Assembly (NCBI GenBank): GCA_029204225.1
Contig: CM055093.1
Location: forward strand, 17,385,041-17,449,040
Source: Diphasiastrum complanatum
Lineage: Eukaryota > Streptophyta > Lycopodiopsida > Lycopodiales > Lycopodiaceae
Direction: 5' to 3'
DNA: 64,000 nt
Of this stretch, positions 12,445 to 23,407 are shown piece after piece; positions within the stretch are counted from its first letter, which is position 1, and each line of letters starts with the position of its first letter. The position numbers and the translations under genes were made by a program. The notes below the pieces were generated by a model. It ran no database searches. It saw only the letters and a program-made list of their open reading frames with translations, and was not told where the DNA came from.

Positions 12445-12700
12445 TGTTAGAAAGCAATGATAAACTTACGGTTTACTGTTTACTTTACTGTTGCCAGTTG
12501 TTACCAGTTGTAATTAGTTGTAGGCTAGTTTAGTAGTCAACTCCTAGTTGTTTCTCTCTTTCTCTATTTCAGGGTTACCATTGTACTCTTTTTTAGTTAG
12601 TGTGATACAGTGTAATGGTGTTTCTTCCTCTTTCTCCTGGTGATTGCTTATGGTGATTGATTGATAGTGCTCATCAGATTATTGACATGGTATCAGAGCC
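12445..12700 (+). mobile_element. Copia LTR with primer binding site, no internal region
   Basis: TGTTAG at 12445 to the terminal CA at 12687 delimit a 243-base LTR. It is followed directly by TGGTATCAGAGCC (12688-12700), the tRNA-Met primer site of plant copia elements. No gag or pol follows on the plus strand, so this is a 5' terminal fragment. It breaks the coding repeat at 11760-12440. Confidence 0.75.
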
Positions 12701-13252
12701 TGATAGTCATGCATCCCTGATCAGTGGATACAGCTTGTCATAGGCTCCGCAATGAAGTGAGAAAGTCCTTCACAAGAGGTGAAAGCTTGGAGAGGCAAAA
12801 ATCGGAAGAAATCCTTCCTTGGAGTATTTTGCAGGTTTTGGAGCTCAGAATCATCAGTAGGAAATGAAGACACAGTCCTGGAGGCATCGGAAAGGCCAGG
12901 GTAGTATCAGACAGATTGAAAATTTGTTGAGTGGGGAGATTTAACAATACTTCCCAGTTTTTGTGGAAAAATACAAGTTTACAAGAAGTTTCGATCAAAA
13001 ACTTGCTCAATCAACTTGTGGGGAACATTTTGTGCTGTCAAAAGTTTACCGATACTGCTACTAGCAATTTGGAACTATTCCTAGTTCATTTGGTGGAGAT
13101 TTGGGCAATTTTTTTGCACTTTTTGTGCATTTTTGCATGAAGTAGCCTTGTAATAGAAAATCAGAGTTTTAAGCCTCATTTTCTGTAATGATGACTTCTG
13201 AAAGTTGCTAGATCCCAGTATAAGTCAATTTTGTGTGGATCTGCACTCAAAA
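12701..13252. other. Spacer without a supported gene
   Basis: Open frames exist on both strands but have no recognisable motif. On the minus strand a DDSELQ-like stretch might be the upstream continuation of the coding repeat interrupted at 12445. That is weak. Confidence 0.35.
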
Positions 13253-14020
13253 TCACATTTTTTTGATGAAGATTTGGCTTAAATCTAAAACATTACCGGT
13301 ATGCGTAGCCCGGCAGTGTGGGCACCATATTGGTTTTCGTCTATAAGGTATCTGTGCAGTGTTTGGCTGACCAAGCATACTGCTTTGGATAGACTTCAGG
13401 GTAGTTTGAAACTCATTGGTGAGTTTCTCTATTTTTTTAAGCTCCCGTCTAATCCATCTTGAAAGGCTGACTAAAAACCAGATGATGAGCATGTGTTCAG
13501 AGGGCTGTTCCTGTACTTGACTTTTGAGGCGTTTGAAATGCTCGATATAGTCTCGTACACATTTATCCTTTGCCATCTTGATGTTACTCAATTTGACAAG
13601 AGGACTCTCGATCAAGCGAAAGGGCTTAAAACGCTTGATAAAGGACCCTTTCAAGATTGACCAGTCTGTCTTATCTTCATGATCAAGGTTGAAAAACCAA
13701 TCACGTGCTTTAGCGATCATGGTCATCGCAAACAGTTGGACCACAGCATCGGGAGATGTTTCGCCATACACATCACATGCATTCTCAAAGATTTGCAAAA
13801 ATCTTTGATGGTCCGAACTACCGTCAAACTTTGGTAGATCTAGCTTGGGTGTACGACTCTCATGATGAGCATTGTGGGTAGCGGAGACTCCATTAAGGTT
13901 GGTTCTGGCCTGTGAGGGTTTAACACCATAAAATTGGGGTTGTGCGCGTGAGGACTCAGCTCTATCAGGTTCTTGTCCCTCGAATGGGTTTGTGGATGGC
14001 TCGTGTATCTGGGCCCGCAT
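13253..14020 (-). pseudogene. Ty3/gypsy gag polyprotein fragment
   Basis: Retrotransposon gag (capsid) domain. From about residue 60 it reads LDLPKFDGSSDHQRFLQIFE, then VVQLFAMTMIAKARDWFFNL, then DWSILKGSFIKRFKP, the usual gag order (FDG; A..W; F...F). Around residue 225 RRKPIWCPHCRATHTGN starts the first cysteine motif, after which the frame is lost. The motif matches the one in the gypsy gag at 39296-40403 (KNIWCP...H.ANEC), so both belong to related elements. The frame stays open a little upstream of the ATG at 14020. No pol follows to the left, so this is a truncated element. Confidence 0.8.
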
Positions 14021-14073
14021 TCGGTAGAACCTATGACGTCTAAGTTGTTCAGCTACAGGGGATATGATCTCGT

Positions 14074-15399
14074 ATGGACAGTTATGGCTTGTTATTACTA
14101 ACTAGCATTTCTCGGCTCTCAGTCTTCATTCGTCTCGTCTTCTCAGAGACCTCCTCGGTCTTAGGTGAGAGGTGCTCTTGTTGCTCTATCCGAGTATCTT
14201 GGGGATTCGTCAGAATCAGCAAAACCACCCTTGAACGTGATGCGTATCTTCAAACACAAATACCAGATCATCCGGTCACACCGACAGAGATTGCGTATCT
14301 GTTCAAGAAAGTGAAGACATACAAAGTGGCCCTTCAGGGATTTCAAGGCTGCTTTGACAGGTTCAAAGGAGCAGTTTCAACCGAGTTGGCAAAGGCTAAA
14401 GAGACCATCACCGCCTATGGAAAAGCAGCCGCTCAAGTGTTGGAAGCTAGACGACAAATCCTCGTACCGGTCATGCCGCAATTCTCCCCTCCGCGCCAAG
14501 AAGCTGTACCAATGGATACAGGGGTAGATTCGAGCATGGACCAGGGGGGAGCTCTAGATATAGTTGAACAACCGCCAATCTTACCGGCAGTACAAGCAGG
14601 TCCATCCTCATCAAGGACCACACCTCTATTCAGAAGGCCCATCCACGTCAAGGACCAGATCCAGACCTTCTTAAAGCAACATCCGCATGAGTCCTCGCGT
14701 GGTAGATGGGTTCTGAAGTTTAAGACCTTTGAGATAGAGGCCGACAAAGAGCTGGATAAAATACCTGCATTGGGAGAGCAGCCGGCATGGAGAATCATTG
14801 TTTTTGAAAAAACTCCAGAATCAATTAGGAGTTATGTCGCCAGCCCTCGCCAATTGCGGGTAGATCTCTATTACGTGCCAATGCCACGAAGAAATAAATG
14901 GAAAGATTTGGGGCTGGCTATGGACAAGATCACCATCCATACGTCCAATTGGCCAATCATCCATTAGCCCTACAACTGGACAATCTCAGTGGATCTCCAC
15001 CGTGCCTTACAAGCCTATCAGAGAGAATATGTCCACTCTCCAGATCCAACGGTGCAACAATCGGCAATGTTTGCTAAAGATCTAACTCTGTTGGCGTCAG
15101 TGGCAACCAGATGGGACGATTGTCTCCCTCCTCTGACATTCGATCAAAATAAGTTGATGGCCTCAAAGCAAATCAAAGATCAGCTGTCGGTTGCTTGTTT
15201 ATATTTTTGTGCGGCAATGATGGGAGGCTCATGGGAATCACGCTTCACATCATGGACAACCTCCAAGTGGATTGTCGGAGCCCACCGTTGTTTTCTGCTA
15301 CACAATTTGGATTTTAATACTATACGCCTCGACTTTATGGAGAAGGTGCAGTACCATTTAATCAAGATTCGACATGAAGCCAATAAAAGTCTCCAATAA
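14074..15399 (+). pseudogene. Additional ORF before the 3' LTR of a gypsy-like element, split by one stop
   Basis: Two frames, 14074-14967 and 14968-15399, are in the same phase and separated only by a TAG at 14965-14967. Without it the product would be about 441 residues. The N-terminal third is helical (VKTYKVALQGFQGCFDRFKG), then a Pro/Ser-rich linker. A C-terminal half follows with FEIEADKELDKIPALGEQPA, SWESRFTSWTTSKWIVGAHR and HNLDFNTIRLDFMEKVQYHL. I do not recognise the family. Its place, 50 bases before a purine tract and an LTR start, is that of the extra 3' ORF of some plant gypsy lineages. No signal peptide, membrane segment or glycoprotein feature was seen. The start codon is uncertain. 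Confidence 0.6.
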
Positions 15400-15435
15400 C
15401 TACATATTGCAAGTGTCATGGGACCGCCACCAGTT

Positions 15436-15449
15436 TTGGTGGGGGATAC
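15436..15449 (+). promoter_or_regulatory. Polypurine tract
   Basis: TTGGTGGGGGATAC directly precedes the LTR terminus TGTTGG at 15450. This is the expected place for plus-strand priming of a plus-strand element. Confidence 0.6.
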
Positions 15450-15948
15450 TGTTGGAGGGTTTACGGATCCCAAGACAACCCTGACCTAGTTAATAAGTGA
15501 GAGGGATTTGGCACCCTACGTGTGTAAGTCCAACCTGATGATCACATAGCTATTTGATTGATTAATTAAAAGTCAATAAAAGGACTTTAGGCCTTTTTGC
15601 GGGACTTTTAATGTCGCAGGGCCTCAATGTCAAGTTAGTGAATAAAGTTGGGTTTCCCTCCAATTTTGATGGTTCCCACACTTTTTTAAATTTGAATAAA
15701 AAGAGAGGCAAGACTGGACCAATAGGATTCAGAGGCCAGGGTCCTCCTCTCTACTATAAGAAGGGACCAACTCGAGTTGCTCCTCATGTTCATTTCCTCA
15801 TTTAAATAAAGGAGATTGGTTATCTTCAGAAATGGATTGATGAATGTCCTTGCTCTTCTTCTTTCCTTCTCCATCTCTCATGCTTTCTTTGGATTTTTGC
15901 TAATTATTGAATTTGAATGTTATTGGAATTGAGTGTTATTATACTTTT

Positions 15949-15950
<2 letters not shown>
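15450..15950 (+). repeat. LTR (3' LTR of the element with the extra ORF), right end unresolved
   Basis: Starts TGTTGGAGGGTTTACGGATC. The same terminus occurs at 63975 at the window edge. It contains a TATA-like CTACTATAAG (15751-15760) and downstream AATAAA, as expected for promoter and R region. The right boundary could not be fixed because the sequence runs into a GA array and no paired LTR is present. Confidence 0.65.
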
Positions 15951-15951
<1 letters not shown>

Positions 15952-16015
<64 letters not shown>

Positions 16016-16044
16016 GAGAGAGAGAGAGAGAGAGAGAGAAAGAG
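15952..16044. repeat. (GA)n microsatellite, imperfect
   Basis: GA run of about 93 bases with a few substitutions. Confidence 0.95.
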
Positions 16045-16373
16045 TAAGCTATCTTTGTTGTGGATCGTAGTGTTAATGGATCTTAGTGTTAATGAGTAGG
16101 GTTAATGGATGTAGAGTTAGATTTAGATCTTCCATTCATGCTGAAATCTGAACTAAACTATCGCTCTCATGGGAACGAACCTACGCGTGACAACTAACTC
16201 CGTCTCTATGATGCTAGATTGACTAGATCTTGGATTCAGGTTAGGCAAGGAAAGAAACCCACTACACTGTTGAACTATGTTGAAGTGTCACATTTCGGGG
16301 AAATGCAAAAAAACCGACACTATTGCATTTCAAAAAAATGCAAAAAAGTCGACACTGTAAAAAACATATTTCA

Positions 16374-16480
16374 TTTCTACAGACTGTTGTGACACCTAGT
16401 GTATTTCTATAGACTGTTGCGACACTTAGTGTATTTCTGCAGACTGTTGCTACACTTACTTTATTTCTACAGAGTTGTTC
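16374..16480. repeat. 30-base tandem repeat, 3.5 copies
   Basis: Units start at 16374, 16404, 16434 and 16464 with TTTCTACAG/TTTCTATAG/TTTCTGCAG and end with CACTTAGTGTA-like sequence. Just upstream, AAATGCAAAAAA plus CGACACT occurs twice (16301-16358). Confidence 0.9.
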
Positions 16481-16802
16481 TAAATGCTAATTCGTAGAAG
16501 TTCTTGAACATGGTCAAGTCTTCAATGATCTTCAAATTATTGAACTTAACATCTGAACTTAAAATATGATAGGATTGGTTGTTACCCTTTGTTGGAGGTC
16601 AGCCGGAAGTCTATTGTAGACGTTCTTCAGATAATTTGGTTGTCTAAGTTATGATTCCTGCAGGTATTAGATGAGCAGACGTAGAACCGAAGTTGGTTTC
16701 ACCTGACCCTAGACCAACGATCAATAAACATGCAGGAAGAATCTTGAAATAGAAATTAGTTATTCACCAAGGAGACAACTGTGGACTTAATTTCCAATAG
16801 TC

Positions 16803-18580
16803 CCCCTTAAGGTCACGGTTGGTGCCTTGGTATCTTCGTTAGGTTCAGCATGTCGAAGAACTTCTGATGCTTGATCTTGCGAAGTGCTTTGGTGAAGATG
16901 TCTACGACCATTTCTATTGTGGAACAATATTGAAGGATCATTTGCCCTGAAAAAACTCTCTCGAATGAAATGATACTGAATTTCTATGTGCTTGGATTTG
17001 CTATGAAATCTGGGATTCAGTGATAGTTAAATATAGCTCAAGTTATCACACAGAATGGTGGTAGCATTGAACTAAGTGTGATGTAAGTTGTGAAGTAATA
17101 ACCCGATCCATACAACTTCTTTTTAAATCTTGAGATGTTGCGATGTACTCTGTCTTTGTCAAAGAAAGCGCAGCTTATTTCTACTTCCTTGAGTCCACGA
17201 AATTGGTCCCCTTGCCAAATAGAGACAAAACCCGGAGGTAGATTTTCTGGTAGAGAATGTTCCTCCCCAATATGAGTCGGAGTAGTCTCGCATGATGAGT
17301 GAGTCGATAACATTTCCCTCATAACATAAAATGTGATCTAAACTTCCTTGAATATATCTCATCATTCTCTTTAATGCTTTCCAATGAGAGATCCTAGGAT
17401 TAGACATGAATTGACTTAACCTCCTAACAGTGTATGTCAGGTCTGGTCTACTACACAACATTGCATACATCAAAGATCCTATGAGTGAATGATAAGGGTA
17501 CTTTGCTATGTCGAGTACTTCAATATCAGAATCAACACAAGTAGGTTTAGTCAACACTATACTTGGATCCACTGGAGTATCAATTGGTTTGCAATCAGAC
17601 ATATGAATTTTTTCTAAAATGCCTTTTAGATATGCCTGCTGGCTAAGATAGATCTTCTTCTGAGAATTATTTCTAGTAATGTGAATTCCTAGCAAAGACT
17701 GTTAGACAAAATAAACGCATCACCTACGTAAAGAGCTATGTGAACTGAATTGGCGCCTATATGCTTTGAATAAACATTAGAATCAACTGAGTTATTTGCA
17801 AATCCCAATTGAATGAGATAAGAGTTGATTCTATCAAACCATGCTCTTGCGACCTGTTTGAGATCGTAGATTGCTTTGTGCAGCTTGCACACTTTGTGCT
17901 CTTGGCCTTTGACTTCAAATCCTTCCAGTTAGAAGGTATACAGCTCTTCTTCGACGTTTCCATTGAGAAATGTTGTCTTGACATCCATTTGGTGCATTTC
18001 GAGGTCTTTTGTGGCTACTAATGCAATCGGAGTCTTGATTGACTGCATCTTGATGACAGGATTGAAAATATCTTGATAATTCACTCCTTGGACTTGAGTG
18101 AATCCTTTAGCCACCAGCCGTGCTTTCCATTTAGCAATGGAACCATCAGATTTGATCTTTTTCTTGAAGATCCACTTTGTTGTCGATAACTCTCTTGTGA
18201 GTGGGAAAGTCAACCAATTTTCAGGTCTGGTTCGTCAAAAGCGAGTTGTACTCGCTTTCCATAGCTTCTTGCCACTTCACAACATCCTTGGAGTTAATTG
18301 CTTCGGCTAGGGTCTCTGGTTCTTCTGATGAAGTCCAAAATGATTGAGATGTATACCTCTCAGGAACTGTCCGAGTCCATGAGGATCTGCAGACGTTTGG
18401 TTGACCAAGATGCGAAGATGCTTCTTCTTGAATTTCTCCAGATCTGCTCGAGCTAGCTTGGTCCAGTCTGGAAACAGGATCTGTCGGTTGTTCGGCTTCT
18501 GTAGCTGTAGCTGCAGATTTCGTAGAAGGAAAATCAACTTTGGAAGAATCCCTGCTACGTAAAATAGGATGAAATGACAT
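16803..18580 (-). pseudogene. Copia reverse transcriptase and RNase H remnant
   Basis: From right to left: WQEAMESEYNSLLTN (start of RT), a stop and one frameshift, then KARLVAKGFTQVQGVNYQDI, MDVKTTFLNG and KAIYDLKQ. The active site is YVGDA instead of the family's YVDD. About 30 residues are missing after ILSNSL, then LGIHITRN resumes. RNase H follows with KSTSGFCLYL, HSKSKHIEIQYHFI and VVDIFTKAL. The element cannot encode active enzyme. Confidence 0.87.
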
Positions 18581-18599
18581 AGCATCATTTATCGGTGAT

Positions 18600-19300
18600 T
18601 GTTTGAAATGATAGTATGTATGCTCTTGAAAGATTACATCCCTAGAGACAAATACTACATTGGTGGATGGATCATAAACTTTGTAAGCTTTATGTTCATC
18701 AGGATAGCCAATGAAAATACATTTATTTGTCTTATAATCCAGCTTCTTCCTAAGCTGTTTAGGAATGTGAACAAATCATATACAACCAAAGATTTTTAAA
18801 TGGCTGACACTAGGCTTGTGTCCATGCCAAATTTCATAAGGAGTTTTGTTGTTGACGGTTTTGGTGCTGGATGTGTTCTGTAAGTAACAGGCTATGGCAA
18901 TAGCTTCTGCCCAAAACTTCACAGGTAGATGTGATTGATGTAGCATGGATCTGGTTGAGTTGAGAAGAATTCGGTTCTTTCTTTCTACAATCCCATTCTG
19001 TTGAGATGAATAGGAAGTGGTAAATTGTCTTCTAATACCATGTTCAGCCATGTAGTCGGACATCTCGTTAGAGAGGTATTTGCTACCACCATCAGTTCGG
19101 AGTGCTTTCACTTTTGTAGACGTTTGTGTCTCAGCCATGGCCCTGAATCTCTTGAAGCATTCAAAGGCTTCAGATTTGTGCTTAATGAATATGACCGTAG
19201 ACCATCTAGAATAATCATCTATGAAAGTGATAAAATAGACTGCATCTCCTAAGGACGGAGTTGGCATTGGACCACAAGAATCACTATGTACGAGATCCAA
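18600..19300 (-). pseudogene. Copia integrase remnant
   Basis: The frame starting at 19300 has LVHSDSCGPMPTPS, FITFIDDYSRW, LRTDGGSKYL and SSQQNGIVERKNR, the integrase core with its catalytic Asp and Glu contexts. FGCI, a stop at about 18780, and VHIPKQLRKKL plus IFIGYPDEHKAYKVY (the C-terminal part) follow in the same frame. Confidence 0.88.
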
Positions 19301-19484
19301 TACATGTTTTGTTTTTTGGTTGTCTAAGTTATGATTCTTACAGGTATCAGATGAGCATACATAGAACCAAAGTTGGTTTCACTTGGCCCTAGATCAACGA
19401 TCAATAAACGTGCAGGAAGAATCTTGAAATAGAAATTAGTGATTCACCAAGGACACAACTATGGACTTAATTTCCAACAATCAG

Positions 19485-20164
19485 GGTAATTCCATACCAT
19501 TCTGACCCATAAGACTAATAGTTTAGCCTTATACGAGTGTGGTAAATACTGAGCATATCCATGCTTTCCAGTCCCACAATAACCCCACTATACTCGTAAT
19601 TGCGTTAACATAGGTTCTAGCTTAACTCAAATGTGTACAAATTTATTAATGTCCAATCCATCACTCAAAAGGTAGCATAAGTAGTTGGGATTTGCACAAT
19701 GTCATACTTGAATCCGTGTAGTAGACTCTTCTTGAGAGGTAGTCATGTTCGTCTCTTCCACTTCGTTAAGCCACAAACCCTACTAGCATTATGATTAAAG
19801 AGCAATAATCTCAAGTTAATAGTAAAGCGTTGAATGGAAAAGTATCGATGTCTAGTAAGCGTTAGCAAGAGGCCAAACTTTTTTGTCAATGGCTTCCTTT
19901 CTTGGTTTTACAAGCATTCGTAAGCATCGATCACATTAAGTAGTTTAGTTACCATACTATTTGGAACTCCTATACTTGAGGATAATCACAATTTTAACAT
20001 AAGATGAATTAGAAGCATGGACTCACCTTTTCGAAAGCTTTGTTTTGCAATCCCTTAGTAGGCAAAGGGAGAGCCTAATGTAGTGATTGTATAGAGCAAT
20101 GAAAATGTATTGTAGAAAACCGGGATTTGGACACCCAAGAGTATATGCAAGGCAATACATTCAT
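19485..20164. other. Spacer between two copia remnants
   Basis: No coding frame was recognised. The sequence is AT-rich and may be flank or decayed LTR. Confidence 0.4.
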
Positions 20165-20653
20165 TCATAAGTATAGAGCAACCCTCATAAAAAATGACAT
20201 CTCTACCAATATCACCTTATTAGTAAAAGGAATGTAAACCTTGTAGGCTTTACTCACCTCACTATATCCAACAAATATACCTTTCCTTGAAGACGAATCC
20301 TCCTTGGTCCTATCATCAAGAGTTATGTTAACATAGCATGTGCATCCAAAAGTTTTAAGAAAGTTGACACTCGGCCTCCTCTTAAATAGCATCTCAAAAG
20401 GTGTCCTTCCATCCAAAATAGCACTCGACCACCTACTGCACAAGAAATTAGCACACAACAAAGCTTGATCCCAAAATGGCTTATCAAGTTTTGCACTTAA
20501 CCTCATGGCTTTGGCACTTTCACATAAAGTCCTATTCTTCCTCTCAGCCACTCCATTTTGTTGTGGGGTCCGTGGTGTTGTATACTCCCTCTTGATCCCA
20601 TGCTCATCACAATAAGCCTTAAACTTGGTAGATATGTACGATTTGAATGTCAT
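20165..20653 (-). pseudogene. Copia integrase fragment
   Basis: A single frame reads IKREYTTPRTPQQNGVAERK, then FWDQALLCANFLCSR, GRTPFEMLFKRRPSVNFLKT, FGCTCYVNI and GIFVGYSEVSKAYKVYIP. This is the C-terminal half of a copia integrase, from just before the catalytic Glu to the GYS...KGYR-like box. It is more intact than element D but isolated. No LTRs or other domains flank it. Confidence 0.88.
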
Positions 20654-20964
20654 GCAAATGGCAATTTGTGAGAGTTGTGAATATCAAATTGTAAAATTGT
20701 GACCACATTTTTGAAATTGAAATCACAGTTTTGATTGAAAATGCTAGAACTTGAAATTATGATCATGAGAGCATGAACATTGAATATTAATAATGAATTT
20801 GATATGTAAATTGTGACAAAGAATAATCTTGATTTTGAAAAGGTTAATAAGCTGAAAAATTTCTTGAACAATGTGAGAACTTTGAGATTTGAGATGTGTA
20901 TTGATGATCTTGTACATGAAGTCATCATGAAAGTTGTTATTGATTTTTTAATTTACCTCATGAG

Positions 20965-21036
20965 TTTGACTTAATCAATCTAATACTAGCTAAATTTGAG
21001 TTTGTCTTAATCAATCTAATACTAGCTAAATTTGAG
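20965..21036. repeat. 36-base tandem duplication
   Basis: Two near-identical units (20965-21000 and 21001-21036) differing at one or two bases. Confidence 0.95.
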
Positions 21037-21099
21037 TGTGCTATCATCAACACTTATTAAAGGTTTTTGACTTTGCAGTATTGAAGTTATTTGATACAC

Positions 21100-22200
21100 T
21101 TTTAACTATGTCATTCATTAATCTTGTCACGTCCCTACCCATTTACAAGAGTTATATGAAAATGAGAACCGTAAGGTGAGAAAAAAATCAACCATGAAGG
21201 CATTTTTTTTGCTAGCCTACATATAGCTATTTCAATGAGCATAATATCTAATCTATGTATAAGGCCACAAGCCAAGGAGCACAACATTCCAAGACTTGCA
21301 CATTGATTGACATTCAAGCCTATGCTTTTATGGGCACAATTTCAAATTGCATACTACCTAAGCCACATATCAAAAAAAGGTATGGATGGAGGCCTTTGTA
21401 CCTTTCTAGTTTCTTTTTTTATATTTTGAATTTGCCCGCCTGCCAATGGGCGGGTAGGCGTACTAGTGATTAGCTAAATTAAATATGGCTAACAATGATG
21501 CCCAAAAATTTGTTACAACACATTTTACAATCTTGCCGAGTAAGAGTAACATTTTTGCTCGTTCTTTTAGTAAGGGAATGGCCGTTCTAGAGACCTCTGC
21601 GAGAAGGTGGTTCAACTAAATGGGCGCAAAGTCTTTGGTGCCATTAAGCCTCTGGGAAACAGTGCAAAACAAATAAGATGCTTTATTATCTCGTAGGCTA
21701 AGTTTCTCCTTTATTATCTCGTAGGCTAAGTTTCTCCTAACGTAAGGCTCCAATTGGTTGAGGCGAGCCTAGCCGAGTCCAAACTCAATCACGGAATTGT
21801 CATATTTGCATTTTTGGACTCAATTTTTATGTATGTGAAGTGGTCTTTCTCGTGACGTTACTAATCTCGAATAGTGGTAAGAGTTAGCAAAAAAGTTACG
21901 ACGAGCTCCTTGTCGATGGTAAGCTTCACTATTACTAAAGAAGTTACACTTACCATTCACAAAAGGTCACTAAAAAAACCATTCCTTTATGCATTAAAAA
22001 GAAATTTAAGGGACAAATTTTTTATTCACAGGCCCTATTCAATGATTGAGGTTGGTGGCTAGGCTAGGCTCAGGCTCGGCCTAGGTTCGGTCTAAGGGAT
22101 AAGAAAGCAGCTTATCCGATTTGGTAGTTCGTTCCCCTCTTATTAACACTAGGCCCTTTCGGCCCGCCCACTTGGATGCTCTCCACGACGCCTTACTACT
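21100..22200. other. Spacer upstream of the MYB gene
   Basis: No gene was seen. It contains a perfect 28-base tandem duplication (21682-21709 and 21710-21737) and a GC-richer GGCTAGGCT/GGCTCGG stretch at 22060-22090. Confidence 0.5.
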
Positions 22201-22208
22201 TGTAGAAA

Positions 22209-22875
22209 CACGTGTCAATGTTTGTCGTTAGAAACGTGGCAATATGTGAGTGTATCTGAGAAGATCGAACGGTGGGGGGCTTAAAGTCCTGTGCTCCTAT
22301 TGAACCTAGATTGGAACGCTAAGGGAGTAAGTCCGCCACCGTTGGATAGCTCCTTGTGCCATTGGATTTTGTGCACGTGTCATAAATTACTTGCTTAGCA
22401 GACTACACGTGTCACTTTGAGGCGTGGCTAGCATCCAGCGGCCAAACTTAGTGTCGCTAAGCACGAACATGGGGGAGATGGGGGAGAGAGAGAGAGAGAG
22501 AGAGAGATGATGTTTGAGCTGAGAGAGAGAGAGAGAGAGAATGGATCGCGCAGCAAGATGAGGTTTTGAGCGATTTGATGGGCGTGAGGGGAAGTCGCTG
22601 CTGGATTGGTGTTGTTTTCTCAGCTGCCCACGTGCTGGTGTTTGTGGGTTTGATCGCATATGGCTGCTTCCCTGTGGTGAGCTGACCATTTGTGTTTTTG
22701 TGGAGTTGTGGGTCATAGACAGCGTGAGAGATCGAGAGAGGAGGGTTTGTGGCCCCCCTTTAGCTTGGCAGGAGTGGGTGCTGCAGCTAATTCTTCCTTG
22801 GATGAAGCTCCTTGCACGTGGGCTTCGAAGTAGTAGGGTTCGTGGCCCTTGCTTGCTCTTCTTTCTCTTCACGTG
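22209..22875. promoter_or_regulatory. Cluster of six CACGTG G-boxes upstream of the MYB gene
   Basis: Perfect CACGTG hexamers lie at 22209, 22374, 22406, 22629, 22815 and 22870. Three of them are extended to ACACGTGTC or CACGTGTC, the ABRE-type core bound by bZIP factors. They sit 530-1200 bases before the MYB ATG. Two short GA runs (about 22487 and 22520) lie among them. A regulatory role is inferred from density only. Confidence 0.5.
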
Positions 22876-23407
22876 GACTTGTGCTCTTTCAACAAAAACG
22901 AGAGGTCCTTCTTTCTTTACACATTTCTAGTTTGTTACGAATGTCTCTGATTTATGCACATCGGAATCTTGCCCTTGATTCATCTGGCTTCCTGTCCTTT
23001 CCTATTTCAATCTCTAATCAGGCATTGGTTTGTTGAGCTCCTGTCTGCTTCAGTTTCTTTGAATGTTTGTATCTCATTTATTCCTTCTGTTTTTGTGCAA
23101 TCTGTATCCTTTTTCTATTCTAGAGTCACGTTTTCACTCAAATCTTTCGATTTCTAGAGATGGGCGCTTGTTGCTAGTGTTTATAGATACTTTGTCTTTT
23201 ACATGTCTTTTCTTTCGTGATTTTTATAGTACAAATAACCCAGCTTTTGATTCCGTGGACGTGGGTTTCAAATTATTCTAGAATCTACTTATAGAATATT
23301 TTTATTGAGAGAGAGAAATATTCACCTGTTTTAAAGAAGAGCTCCGTGTAGCGAATGAAAACGGGTCGAGTTTCAACTTTTGAAAAAGTAAGAAAATCTT
23401 AGGTTGG

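Larger units (their letters stand above)
16600..19484 (-). mobile_element. Ty1/copia element D, gag deleted
   Basis: Minus-strand element. The 3' LTR begins at about 16803 in the minus direction after the purine tract AAGGGGGACT. A matching LTR fragment at 19312-19484 (shared TTGGAAATTAAGTCCA and GCAGGAAGAATCTTG) is joined directly to integrase. The rest of the 5' LTR, the primer site, gag and protease are therefore deleted. Integrase, reverse transcriptase and RNase H remain in order from right to left with stops and frameshifts. Confidence 0.8.

Noticed and set aside
12688-12700. tRNA gene signal
   Set aside because: TGGTATCAGAGCC is a primer binding site complementary to a tRNA end, not a tRNA gene. 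No cloverleaf surrounds it here or at the other primer sites.
14433-14798. Minus-strand frame of 121 codons
   Set aside because: Antisense shadow of the ORF at 14074-15399.
14074-15399. Calling the extra ORF an envelope-like protein
   Set aside because: Position fits, but no signal peptide, membrane span or glycosylation-rich ectodomain was seen, so no env function is claimed.
16374-16480. CRISPR-like array
   Set aside because: Direct 30-base tandem units without spacers, in a plant nuclear context.
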